A DNA stretch of 64,000 nucleotides from Fructilactobacillus myrtifloralis. GTDB taxonomy: Bacteria; Bacillota; Bacilli; Lactobacillales; Lactobacillaceae. Numbering within the stretch: position 1 is the first letter of the stretch; the number at the start of each line of letters is the position of its first letter. Shown piece by piece: positions 24,116 through 31,432 of the stretch. The position numbers were made by a program, and so were the translations under genes. Where the stretch lies: positions 1 through 64,000 of the forward strand of contig NZ_CP097116.1 of the NCBI RefSeq assembly GCF_024029335.1, in the 5' to 3' direction. The notes below the pieces were generated by a model, which saw only the letters and a list, made by a program, of their open reading frames with translations, was not told where the DNA came from and searched no databases.

Positions 24116-24268
24116 ATGAGTGAGAAAGTTATAAAAGTTACTTTTGCGGATGATATGCCGAAAGGACTTTCATTTTTAAGGATTGGTAGCCACTTTTTCA
24201 TCAATAAAGATTATTCACTGGATCGCATCCGTAACCAACTAAAGGAGGTACAACGTAATGGCAACTAG
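24116..24268 (+). CDS. small phage-type protein, 50 aa
   Basis: Starts MSEKVIKVTFADDMPKGLSF and ends in a basic helix (DRIRNQLKEVQRNGN). GGAG lies upstream, and the end overlaps the Rha-like start by 11 bp while carrying that gene's AAAGGAGG. Packing suggests a real gene; no family recognised. Confidence 0.6.
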   Translation: MSEKVIKVTFADDMPKGLSFLRIGSHFFINKDYSLDRIRNQLKEVQRNGN

Positions 24269-24869
24269 TGAACTATTTAAGAAATTAAACGAGCATCGCA
24301 ATAGCTACATTAGTACGGATGAAATAGAGAATAGTGTGGGTCTTTCTCATCCAGCGTTATTACAGTTAGTTAGGCGTCACACTAAAGAACTAGAATCCGT
24401 TAGCAAAGAGCGCCTAAATTTCCGCCACGATGACAAGGGTAGAAAGGTTTATCTACTGAATCCGGAGCAAGCAACTTTATTAGTAGTGTTCATGCGGTCA
24501 ACGGGCGTTGTTGCTGAATTTAGCACTGACCTAGTAAAGCAACTGTATTCAATTCAAAGAAAGCGGAGCGACGAAGAAACCGCTGAAATTAATAAGCAGC
24601 TGCGCCGGGCAGTAAACAACAGTGGCAACCAAGATTATCAAAAGTATCACGATTTAGCTTATTTAATTGCTACTGGAAAACGTGCAAAGCAATTAAGAAA
24701 TGAGCTAAGCATTCCAAGCGGTAAGACAATTACGGACTTTTTAAGTGATAAGCAGGTTAAGCGAGTTAATGAAGCTAAGCAAAAGATTACCACCATGTTA
24801 GAACACGGAAAAAGCTATCAAGAAATTAGATTTAGCTTGTATCACTTGAACCAACTACAAGGGAGTTAG
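24258..24869 (+). CDS. Rha-family phage regulatory protein
   Basis: 203 aa. The first 120 residues resemble the Rha (pRha) domain: a YISTDEIENSVGLSHPALLQLV helix-turn-helix-like start, then KGRKVYLLNPEQATLLVVFMRSTGVVAEFSTDLVKQLY. The C-terminal part (GKRAKQLRNELSIPSGKTIT) is basic and helical, possibly a second DNA-binding unit. Rha proteins regulate lytic or satellite genes in several phages. Strong AAAGGAGG site. Confidence 0.7.
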   Translation: MATSELFKKLNEHRNSYISTDEIENSVGLSHPALLQLVRRHTKELESVSKERLNFRHDDKGRKVYLLNPEQATLLVVFMRSTGVVAEFSTDLVKQLYSIQRKRSDEETAEINKQLRRAVNNSGNQDYQKYHDLAYLIATGKRAKQLRNELSIPSGKTITDFLSDKQVKRVNEAKQKITTMLEHGKSYQEIRFSLYHLNQLQGS

Positions 24870-25026
24870 AAACGATGAAAAGGCTAGGCAAGGCAACAAA
24901 AATAGCCCGTATAACTTTGGCGAGTTACGGACTATCTTAAAACGTTTATGACTGCGTTTTATGGCTTGTTGTAGCCTTTTTAATTATAGCAGGTATACGC
25001 AGGTAATTAAAAAGAGAGGTAAACGG

Positions 25027-25290
25027 ATGACTAAGAAAGAGTTAATGAATCAGAGTACCAGTATCGAATATGAAGCGGATGCACTAGCTTCGCTTGCTCA
25101 TGTAGGGATTAGAGAGGTGGAAAACATTATATAGACTGAGAAAGACCCAATAACCCGCCTTTACGACGTCCACAACTTACTAAAATTAATTTTAGAGAAG
25201 TCACTGATCATTGAAGATTCTTCGGTAGATTTAGGGAACAACTTAAACGGATCCATGAAACAGAAAACGGAGGTAAACGCTGATGAGTGA
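25027..25290 (+). pseudogene. small phage-type gene interrupted by one in-frame TAG
   Basis: From ATG 25027 the frame runs 35 codons (MTKKELMNQSTSIEYEADAL...) to TAG at 25132-25134. The same frame then continues as TEKDPITRLYDVHNLLKLIL for 51 more codons to TGA at 25288-25290. That end overlaps the DnaD-like ATG by eight bases and contains its GGAGG site, exactly as a genuine upstream gene would. The product is helical and charged; no family recognised. One nonsense mutation, or suppression of amber, explains the structure. Confidence 0.65.
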
Positions 25291-25909
25291 AATAGCATCC
25301 GTTAATTACGGATATACCTTTGCCCGGCTTAGCAAAGACAAGCGAATTAGTTACCAATCAATCGCTATCTATGATGTGCTTAGTTCTCTAGCGGGGGATG
25401 GGTATAAATGCACTGCTACGGTGCAGGAACTTTGCGACATGCTACAAATGACCCCCAAAACGTTCTTTAAATACCAAAACGAGTTAATTAGTGCCGGTTA
25501 CCTATCAAAGAAGCGGCAGGGCGGCCATAATGGCAACGTTTATACTTTAGAACTTGCTAAGTCAGTTTTTAAAGATATGAAAGATTTATATAGCGTGAAT
25601 GTTTGTACTGATGAAGCGCTAGATTTACCGGTACCGGTTTACTTTGAATTAAGCACTGGTAATAAGCTAACCAAGGATTTAATACACGCTTTTGGTTCGG
25701 TTTATGATGAGCAACCCAACTGGGCTATTAATTATGCTATTAGTAAGGCCTTAAACCATGATATTAATAATCCTATTGAAACGGTCTTATATGCAAAAAG
25801 GGTAGTTGAAAACTGGGTTGCGGATCCATGTATAAGAACTAAAGACGACGTAGACGAGCAAGACGAAGAATATCACGCTAGGCGCTTAGAAGAGCAACTA
25901 GGCTGGTAA
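25283..25909 (+). CDS. DnaD-like replication initiation protein (N-terminal winged helix)
   Basis: 208 aa. The N-terminal winged helix reads ISYQSIAIYDVLSSLAGDGYKC, then CDMLQMTPKTFFKYQNELISAGYLSKKRQGGHNG, like phage replisome organisers. The middle carries a DnaD-like helical segment (NPIETVLYAKRVVENWV) and the end is acidic. Probably helps load the host helicase at the element's origin. GGAGG upstream; follows the interrupted small gene with overlap. Confidence 0.7.
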   Translation: MSEIASVNYGYTFARLSKDKRISYQSIAIYDVLSSLAGDGYKCTATVQELCDMLQMTPKTFFKYQNELISAGYLSKKRQGGHNGNVYTLELAKSVFKDMKDLYSVNVCTDEALDLPVPVYFELSTGNKLTKDLIHAFGSVYDEQPNWAINYAISKALNHDINNPIETVLYAKRVVENWVADPCIRTKDDVDEQDEEYHARRLEEQLGW

Positions 25910-25919
25910 CTGTTAGGGG

Positions 25920-26348
25920 GTGTTTTCTATTGCTAATATATCTAAGAAATTTGCTACATTTGGTAAAAGTAAGAGCTATTTAGACCAACATTACCAATTA
26001 AATGACGGCAAAAATACCTTTATTATTACACCCGACGCCGTGCAATTAGATAAAAATTTAAACGCCAATGATAAAGATGTTTTATCTAGAATTGCTAGCT
26101 TATCCAATAAAGAGGGATATTGTTTTGCTTCTGATACTCGTTTAAGTAAATACGTAGGTTGTTCTAAAAGGACGGTGGGCAGTTCACTTCATAAACTTGA
26201 AGAACTTGGATATATCTATAAAGAAAGCCGGTTCACGGATGATGATATAACGACTACTAAGCGAAAAATATTTCTACAACCGACTATAAAAAAATTGTTT
26301 GATGGAATAAGGCAAAATAAAAAAGAGCCTTCGCCCTTTGGAAATTAA
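25920..26348 (+). CDS. winged-helix replication-associated protein; start uncertain (GTG 25920 or ATT 25929)
   Basis: About 140 aa. The core (about 45-105) is a winged helix: DKDVLSRIASLSNKEGYCFA, DTRLSKYVGCSKRTVGSSLH, KLEELGYIYKE. This is the helix-turn-helix_36 type common in plasmid and phage replication or primosome proteins. No ATG or TTG is in frame near the start. The ribosome site AGGGGG (25915-25920) overlaps the GTG but is ideally spaced for ATT at 25929. It is followed by a terminator and then by iteron-like repeats, which supports a replication role. Confidence 0.68.
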   Translation: MFSIANISKKFATFGKSKSYLDQHYQLNDGKNTFIITPDAVQLDKNLNANDKDVLSRIASLSNKEGYCFASDTRLSKYVGCSKRTVGSSLHKLEELGYIYKESRFTDDDITTTKRKIFLQPTIKKLFDGIRQNKKEPSPFGN

Positions 26349-26357
26349 AACTATCTA

Positions 26358-26407
26358 AATAATGCAACGTGGTACCTACCTTAATACCATGTTACATTAT
26401 TTTTTTA
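26358..26407 (+). terminator. terminator after the replication genes
   Basis: TAATGCAACGTGGTA pairs with TACCATGTTACATTA (two G-U pairs) around a 10-base loop, followed by T7. Confidence 0.85.
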
Positions 26408-26739
26408 TCTTTGAGTATTAGAATATTTAACCATTACGTAGAGAAATTTTTGCATTGCTAATAATTGCGTTGCCCCAAAATGGGTTAATCGTTGACCCAC
26501 ACCCATATTAAAAATAAGGCATAAATAAAACATAGCTTTAAATATTGATATGGCAACGATACTAGCGTGTTTTAAAATTTATTTTCAATCGCATTAAAAA
26601 TAAAATGTAGATTAAAAAGACTAAAAAAGTTTCCAGTTTAGTAACAAAATGATATCGCCATCACAGCACAGCATCATTATTACTAAATGGATTGTTATTT
26701 GGATCGTGTGGCCATTTTGTTCGTATGGTGTGGCCACCA

Positions 26740-26768
26740 GCATACCCTAAATGTAGCATAGGGTATGC
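26740..26768. repeat. perfect 10-bp inverted repeat
   Basis: GCATACCCTA and TAGGGTATGC separated by nine bases. No T run follows, so a terminator is unlikely. Confidence 0.8.
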
Positions 26769-26878
26769 CCCAATCAGAGCATAGGTTGCCAGTCTTAATA
26801 TACCAGCATTTACAAGCATTTTAGGGATTACCTATGTTCGATTTTAAACACATAGATAGTAAAATTTGGTAATTAGCG

Positions 26879-26965
26879 AATGCAGAACTCGCATTACTAA
26901 ATAGGGGGACTAATGCAGAAATTGCAATACCATAATGCAGAATCTGCTATATCTATAATGCAAAA
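26879..26965 (+). repeat. cluster of four iteron-like repeats AATGCA(G/A)AA
   Basis: Copies at 26879, 26912, 26934 and 26957, spaced 33, 22 and 23 bp. Several sit in small palindromes, e.g. GCAGAATCTGC. The 22-23 bp spacing is about two helical turns. Confidence 0.7.
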
Positions 26966-27157
26966 ATAGCAGACATAATAAATAAGGTATTAAATAAATG
27001 AATATATAAGGGTTTAACCAACAATAAATAAGAGTAACTAAAAGCCTGCGCCATGTTTAGGGGAACTGGAAAGCTAGGATTATAGGCAATGATGTTGGTA
27101 ACCTAACCTAACTAAACACAGCTTAGATACATATCTTTAGTAATAAACCATAACCCG

Positions 27158-27223
27158 TTAAAGCAATAGATTAGGTACAAGTGGCAGTAATGAAACCGAA
27201 TCATTAAAGCACTAGGTTAGGTA
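27158..27223 (+). repeat. 20-bp direct repeat pair
   Basis: TTAAAGCAATAGATTAGGTA at 27158-27177 and TTAAAGCACTAGGTTAGGTA at 27204-27223; two mismatches, 46-bp period. GGTTAGG/CCTAACC words recur around it (about 27100-27330). Confidence 0.7.
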
Positions 27224-27556
27224 TCTCATTAGTAGCAATGCTAACCATACAGAACAGCGGATCGGTACATAGGTTTAGCACACTGGATAAAGACCCTAAA
27301 GCGGATGCTATTATCTAGTGGCTAATCTAGGTTAGTAATTGAACCGGGTTATTAATACTGTCGTCATCCGCTACGGTATTTTATAAACCCAATTACTTGG
27401 ACTAGACCAGTATAATTATATAGCGAACGTATGTTCTGATATGAATAACATAAGCATTAGTAGCAGTAACTAGAAATTAAGTACAATCGTTCTAGTAGGC
27501 AGCTGGTAGCTTAGTAATTAGTTTGGTAATTAATGAAGTGGTTGGGAGTGTGTTAA

Positions 27557-27976
27557 ATGGATCTATCTTTTTTAGATGATGAGATTGACGAGCGGGCAAC
27601 CCGCAATAAGGTACGACGGTTTTTTAAGAAGCAAGTGCCGAGGTTGGTTAGGCTATCGGGGCTAGACTTGGCAAGTTTAAAATCTCCGGAGCTATCTAGT
27701 ATGCCGACCAGCAAACCAGTTGGGAACGCTAACGAGGATCGCATAGTGAGGACGCTAGAAGCACAACGACTAATAACGGCAGTGGTTAAAGCTATGCAGG
27801 TATGCGGTGAACCTAGCTATACAATTCTCTTTGGTGTGTACGTGCAAGGGCGGCAAAATTGGCAAGTAGCACAGCAGCTGGGATATTCAACTACTCGCTT
27901 CTACCAACTAAAAAACCAAGCATTTTTAAACTTTGTGGATGCCTTTGTTGAAGCTGATTTACATGTTTATAAATGA
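27557..27976 (+). CDS. ArpU-family late transcription regulator
   Basis: 139 aa with the ArpU pattern: a basic N-terminal segment (ATRNKVRRFFKKQVPRL), a hydrophilic middle, and a sigma-70 region-4-like C-terminus (ILFGVYVQGRQNWQVAQQLG, then YSTTRFYQLKNQAFLNF). In siphophages ArpU precedes the packaging and structural genes and switches them on. Here nothing structural follows. GGGAG upstream of the ATG. In a satellite it could act on helper-phage late promoters; that is speculation. Confidence 0.78.
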   Translation: MDLSFLDDEIDERATRNKVRRFFKKQVPRLVRLSGLDLASLKSPELSSMPTSKPVGNANEDRIVRTLEAQRLITAVVKAMQVCGEPSYTILFGVYVQGRQNWQVAQQLGYSTTRFYQLKNQAFLNFVDAFVEADLHVYK

Positions 27977-27992
27977 CCTTGCTAGGTTCTAT

Positions 27993-28103
27993 ATGGCAGC
28001 AGTGAGCGAACAAACAAAGACGCCTAAAGAACAGGACAAAGAACAAACATTTAAACACTTAAATAATAAGGGGGTCGTAAAATACGATTCCCTTTTAAAA
28101 TAG
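27993..28103 (+). CDS. possible 36-aa protein downstream of arpU
   Basis: ATG to TAG frame giving a hydrophilic, Lys/Gln-rich product (starts MAAVSEQTKTPKEQDKEQTF). The ribosome site is weak (TAGG). It may be the residue of a longer phage gene. Low confidence. Confidence 0.3.
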   Translation: MAAVSEQTKTPKEQDKEQTFKHLNNKGVVKYDSLLK

Positions 28104-30012
28104 GCTGAATAATTTGGAACCGGTTAGCATCCGTCTGCTGTGAATTATATGGCGCTGAATTAAAACACCCCCCGCCCCTATCTTCCAGCTTTGGGGAGCA
28201 CGCACACGGTCTGCTTTGTGTGCCAGCACCATTTTTTGAAATTTTTTATAGGGGGGGCTACCTCGCCATAAACGCCGGTATTATAGGATTTTGCAAAAAA
28301 TAAACGCCAAAAACTTACCCCCTTTATGAACCCTAGAACGATGAAAAAACTGGTTAGCGGAGAATTGACCGCAAATAACTTAAAAGGGGATTAAAGGGGC
28401 TAAAATTGGCCGGATTTGAAGAAATTAAGAGAAAAGGGCGCCTAATTTTGAACGTCTTTTGACAGCGAACAGGGTTGCAGCTGGTTTTGTTTAATTGGGG
28501 TTAGTTGATTGCTAAGAATGCGGATCCGGAAAACTAACGACTAGCTAAATAGATGTAATTAAACTTTGGCAAGTGTAGGCTTTTAAAAATTCATCCGCCT
28601 AATTTCTCATTATTCAATTTAAGATGGCTATTCACAGCTGAAAATTCAGCAGTAAGATTTAGCGGGCTGGATGGTGGCCGCTTGGGGTACTGCTTTAATT
28701 GCTTTTAATTACTAATCTGGGTTATTGCTGTTAATGAGTTTGCTGTTGCAGTGCTTAAATATGATTAATTAATGCCCGCATTAGCATTTTAGTTACTGTG
28801 ATAAACGTTTTAGGGCGCCTTATGGTTGTTATTAGTAGTGAAACAGATGTTACACAATGCCGCGCCGTTAATAGTTAAATAATTCCGCTGATCGTTGTAA
28901 ATGGTGGTACATAAAATAGCATCCGTACTGGAAGCAACAAAGTATTTTAGGTATTTAGACGGATGAATCCTACCTAGTCATAACTAGCCGCCGGAACCGT
29001 AAAACGATGGCCGTATTTAGTTAAAACTAGGTAAATGCTAAAGTTCGAACCCGGTTAGCGCTGCGAAGATGAGCAAAACTAAGCAAATGGCAAAGTTCAA
29101 GCCTATTTAGGGGGTAGCAAAATGAATAAAAAGGCCGTTTTGGTAAAGTTGCTCGCCAAAGCTAGTTATCATTTACCAGCGTTATTGCATCCGTTTTTAG
29201 ACTGTTTAACCTGAAATTATGTTCAAAAGTAGTTGATTAGGTTGTAGCAGTGGGTTGCCAATAGTTATTGGGGCTGGTATTGCGTCCTATCAGCTTAAAG
29301 CGTGAGTAAGAACAGAATATAGCTTCAAAAATGCCAAAATATTCAGTTAGCGGGTTAATAGCCTAAGCACTGGGGGTAATTTAAAGATTCCCCCCAACTT
29401 TGAGGAGATGCACCGGACGAATAAGGGGCTTTTATTGGTGTATAAGTTCTTAGCTGGTTAGGGATTTAGAACACGCCTTTGGCTTTTAATTGGTGGAAAT
29501 AAAAAGGCAGTAGGATATTTAAACCCTAAAAGGGGATGCCGGTATATTGAGTAGCTTAAAATTGGATGACTGGTTAGAACGGAGCCAGAAAGTTATTCAT
29601 TGTAGCTAAACAACGGCAGCGAAAAGCTATCGGGTACTACTCGGATATTTACAACCGTGGGCGGTTTTATGGCCGACAGTTCGGCAGTGGGTTAGGAAGC
29701 GCTAAAAGTTCGCGGATGGTTAGCGTCAATAAATGAGCTGTTAGGCGCTTCGCCGTGTAAAGTCGATAATTAAATAGCTTTATCCAGTTTTTGCAGTGTG
29801 GCACCGGTTATGGCTTGGTATTGAGAGTTATTAGATTTCTTTAACGTTGGCAAGGTCTGACTGTTAAAAACGGGGCAGCCGGGTATAAACCCTAAGTTGA
29901 GTTAGAACGTACTTGCATCCGTTTATATCCGGATAATTTAGGCGTTTAGTTTAGTGGGCCGGATTTTCGGCCGTCATATAGCTATCTACATGCTACGGAT
30001 GATATTAGGCAC
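28104..30012. other. 1.9 kb without recognisable genes at the right end of the element
   Basis: No frame of 60 codons or more on either strand, and no tRNA or familiar RNA. The part after arpU (28160-28270) has runs of C and G around TTGGGGAGCACGC, as seen near packaging sites of lactobacillus phages. Words GGTTAGC (28122, 28352, 29053, 29718) and GCATCCGT (28127, 28917, 29188, 29924) recur. A 30-codon frame at 29122 (MNKKAVLVKLLAKASYHLPA...) is the best small ORF. It may be decayed coding DNA, a packaging/cis region, or unknown RNA. Confidence 0.55.
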
Positions 30013-30050
30013 AAAAAAACACCGCTGAATTAATCCAGCAGTGCCTTTTG
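30013..30050 (+). terminator. hairpin/terminator near the right end of the element
   Basis: CACCGCTG-AATTAATC-CAGCAGTG with CCTTTTG after it and A7 before it; could act on either strand. Confidence 0.65.
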
Positions 30051-30096
30051 TATCATGCCCCCAACTATTTCTAAATTGCGCTCATAACCCGTTAAA

Positions 30097-30121
30097 AAAT
30101 GGTAACCTATTTGGTAACCCG
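30097..30121 (+). promoter_or_regulatory. integrase arm-type binding site, attR side
   Basis: Exact 25-bp copy of 21348-21372, with TGGTAACC twice, 61 bp inside the attR core. Confidence 0.7.
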
Positions 30122-30181
30122 AAAATGAATCAATCCGCCGAGCCTTTTAATAACAAGGGTTTGGCTGATGGTAATTTGAAA

Positions 30182-30196
30182 CCAGTATACCCAATT
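30182..30196 (+). repeat. attR core
   Basis: CCAGTATACCCAATT, exact copy of the attL core. It is followed by the original chromosomal terminator of tRNA-Gln (hairpin with GCTCGC/GCGGGC, 30228-30252). Confidence 0.88.
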
Positions 30197-30317
30197 TTTT
30201 GTTTTTACTGATTTCCATACACTTTCAAAAGCTCGCTACGGCGGGCTTTTTTGCTATTTTAATATAATTATTTTATAATTGCATGAAAATATAATTTATT
30301 AATTATGGAGAAACATA

Positions 30318-31340
30318 ATGGGAATTATTATTGATAAATACAAAAAGCTTAAAGCAGATCTATTAAATAGTGGTGAACAAATCATATATAGTGGTAATGG
30401 TGGCGATCCCACTCTTGATAGTAAAAAAGATATTTATTTGTATAGAGGAGAACATAAGGATTACGGAAATACATCATGTTTAGCCACTAAAAATAGAGAC
30501 TATTTAAACGATGATATAGATAAAAAAGAACATGAAAAACCATTTTCAGATGTTATAGATAATTTAGTTAATTGGCAAGAAAATGGTATTCACACGAGAC
30601 TATTAGACGTAAGCGAGTGTTTTAAAATTTCTCTCTTTTTTGCTTGCGATTCTAAAGATAAAAATGATGACGGATATGTTTATATTTTTCCTAGAAAAGG
30701 TTTATATAACACTGATATTAATCTCACAAGACCATCATTTGATATCAATGATATCAACACTGATATTCCTAATTATAGAGGAGTTATTGTCTATGATAAG
30801 CTAAATTTATTGATGGACGTTAAATATCCTGATATAAGAGAATCTGATTCTTATAAAAAATTAATATTATATAAATCAAATAATGAAAGAATGGTTGCAA
30901 ATAAATTTTCTGGAGATAGAGAGTTAGATAATGCTTCACAAGAAGAATTTAACAAGGCTAATTAGAATCTTCGAAAGCAATGGTCTGAAGTTAAATTAAT
31001 AAAGAATGATTTTAAAGATACTCTTAAACGTGAACTTGATTTAAGTGAATATGAAATTAGTTATCTATTAGAAAGTCTTTATATTCCTACTGCGCAGCCA
31101 TACGTTTTAAATGAATCAGTTATTGATCCCCAAACTGATAATCCAAGACGCAATTTTCAGAAAGGAATGTTCATTTATCAAAAAGTAGATCCTTATGAAA
31201 TTAGTGGCTTCCAATCTGAATTAATATCAAATGAATATAATTTGGTGAAAAAGTTAAAAATAGAAGCAAAAGATAAGGATAAAATTCTAGAAGAATTAAA
31301 TGAAGAAGGAATTAACAAAGAAACTGTATTTCCCGAATAA
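30318..31340 (+). pseudogene. FRG-domain protein gene interrupted by one in-frame TAG
   Basis: Codons 1-215 encode an FRG domain, seen as LYRGEHKDYGNTSCLATKNRDY, then NWQENGIHTRLLDVSECFKISLFFAC and DDGYVYIF. TAG at 30963-30965 stops the frame. The same frame then continues for 124 codons (from NLRKQWSEVKLIKNDFKD to KETVFPE) and ends TAA at 31340. The whole 340-codon unit has uniform, very AT-rich composition (roughly 30% G+C), marking recent transfer. FRG proteins are suspected defence or toxin-like factors in bacteria; function is not proven. It lies between attR and alsS, with GGAG before the ATG. Confidence 0.75.
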
Positions 31341-31375
31341 AATAATAGAACCTTTTGATTTTTACATTCAACACT

Positions 31376-31413
31376 AAAAAACACCGCTACCTTTCGAAAG
31401 GAGCGGTGTTTTT
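31376..31413. terminator. bidirectional terminator between FRG gene and alsS
   Basis: AAAAACACCGCT pairs with AGCGGTGTTTTT around CCTTTCGAAAGG; T-rich on both strands. Confidence 0.9.
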
Positions 31414-31432
31414 GTATTCTCATTGCCAAAGT

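Larger units (their letters stand above)
26408..27556. other. ORF-free, repeat-rich region; candidate replication origin of the element
   Basis: 1.15 kb with no credible gene on either strand. It holds GTGTGGCCA twice (26706, 26728), a perfect hairpin (26740-26768), four AATGCA(G/A)AA repeats (26879-26965), and a 20-bp repeat pair (27158-27177, 27204-27223). It lies directly after the DnaD-like and winged-helix genes. Origin function is inference. Confidence 0.6.
21253..30196. mobile_element. integrated phage-satellite-like element or stripped prophage (about 8.9 kb)
   Basis: Bounded by a 15-bp direct repeat derived from the tRNA-Gln 3' end. The gene order is phage-like: integrase and repressor leftward; Cro-like, excisionase-like, small membrane protein, Rha-like, DnaD-like and winged-helix proteins rightward; then an iteron-rich gap and an ArpU-like late regulator. 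There is no large terminase, portal, capsid, tail or lysis gene. Base composition is AT-richer than the flanks. This layout fits phage-inducible chromosomal islands, but a deletion derivative of a full prophage is equally possible. Two long ORF-free stretches (about 1.2 and 2 kb) are unusual for either. Confidence 0.85.

Noticed and set aside
24875-24940. 21-codon frame after the Rha-like gene (MKRLGKATKIARITLASYGLS)
   Set aside because: It has a poor ribosome site and chance-level length; could be real but cannot be supported.
28399-28452. Short frame with LAGFEEIKRKGRLILNVF as a terminase small subunit remnant
   Set aside because: Too short and no family motif; any resemblance to terminase starts is weak.
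26408-30012. Whole ORF-free region as genes with TAG reassigned to sense
   Set aside because: TAA and TGA are also common in all frames, RF1 is intact, and several neighbouring island genes end in TAG.
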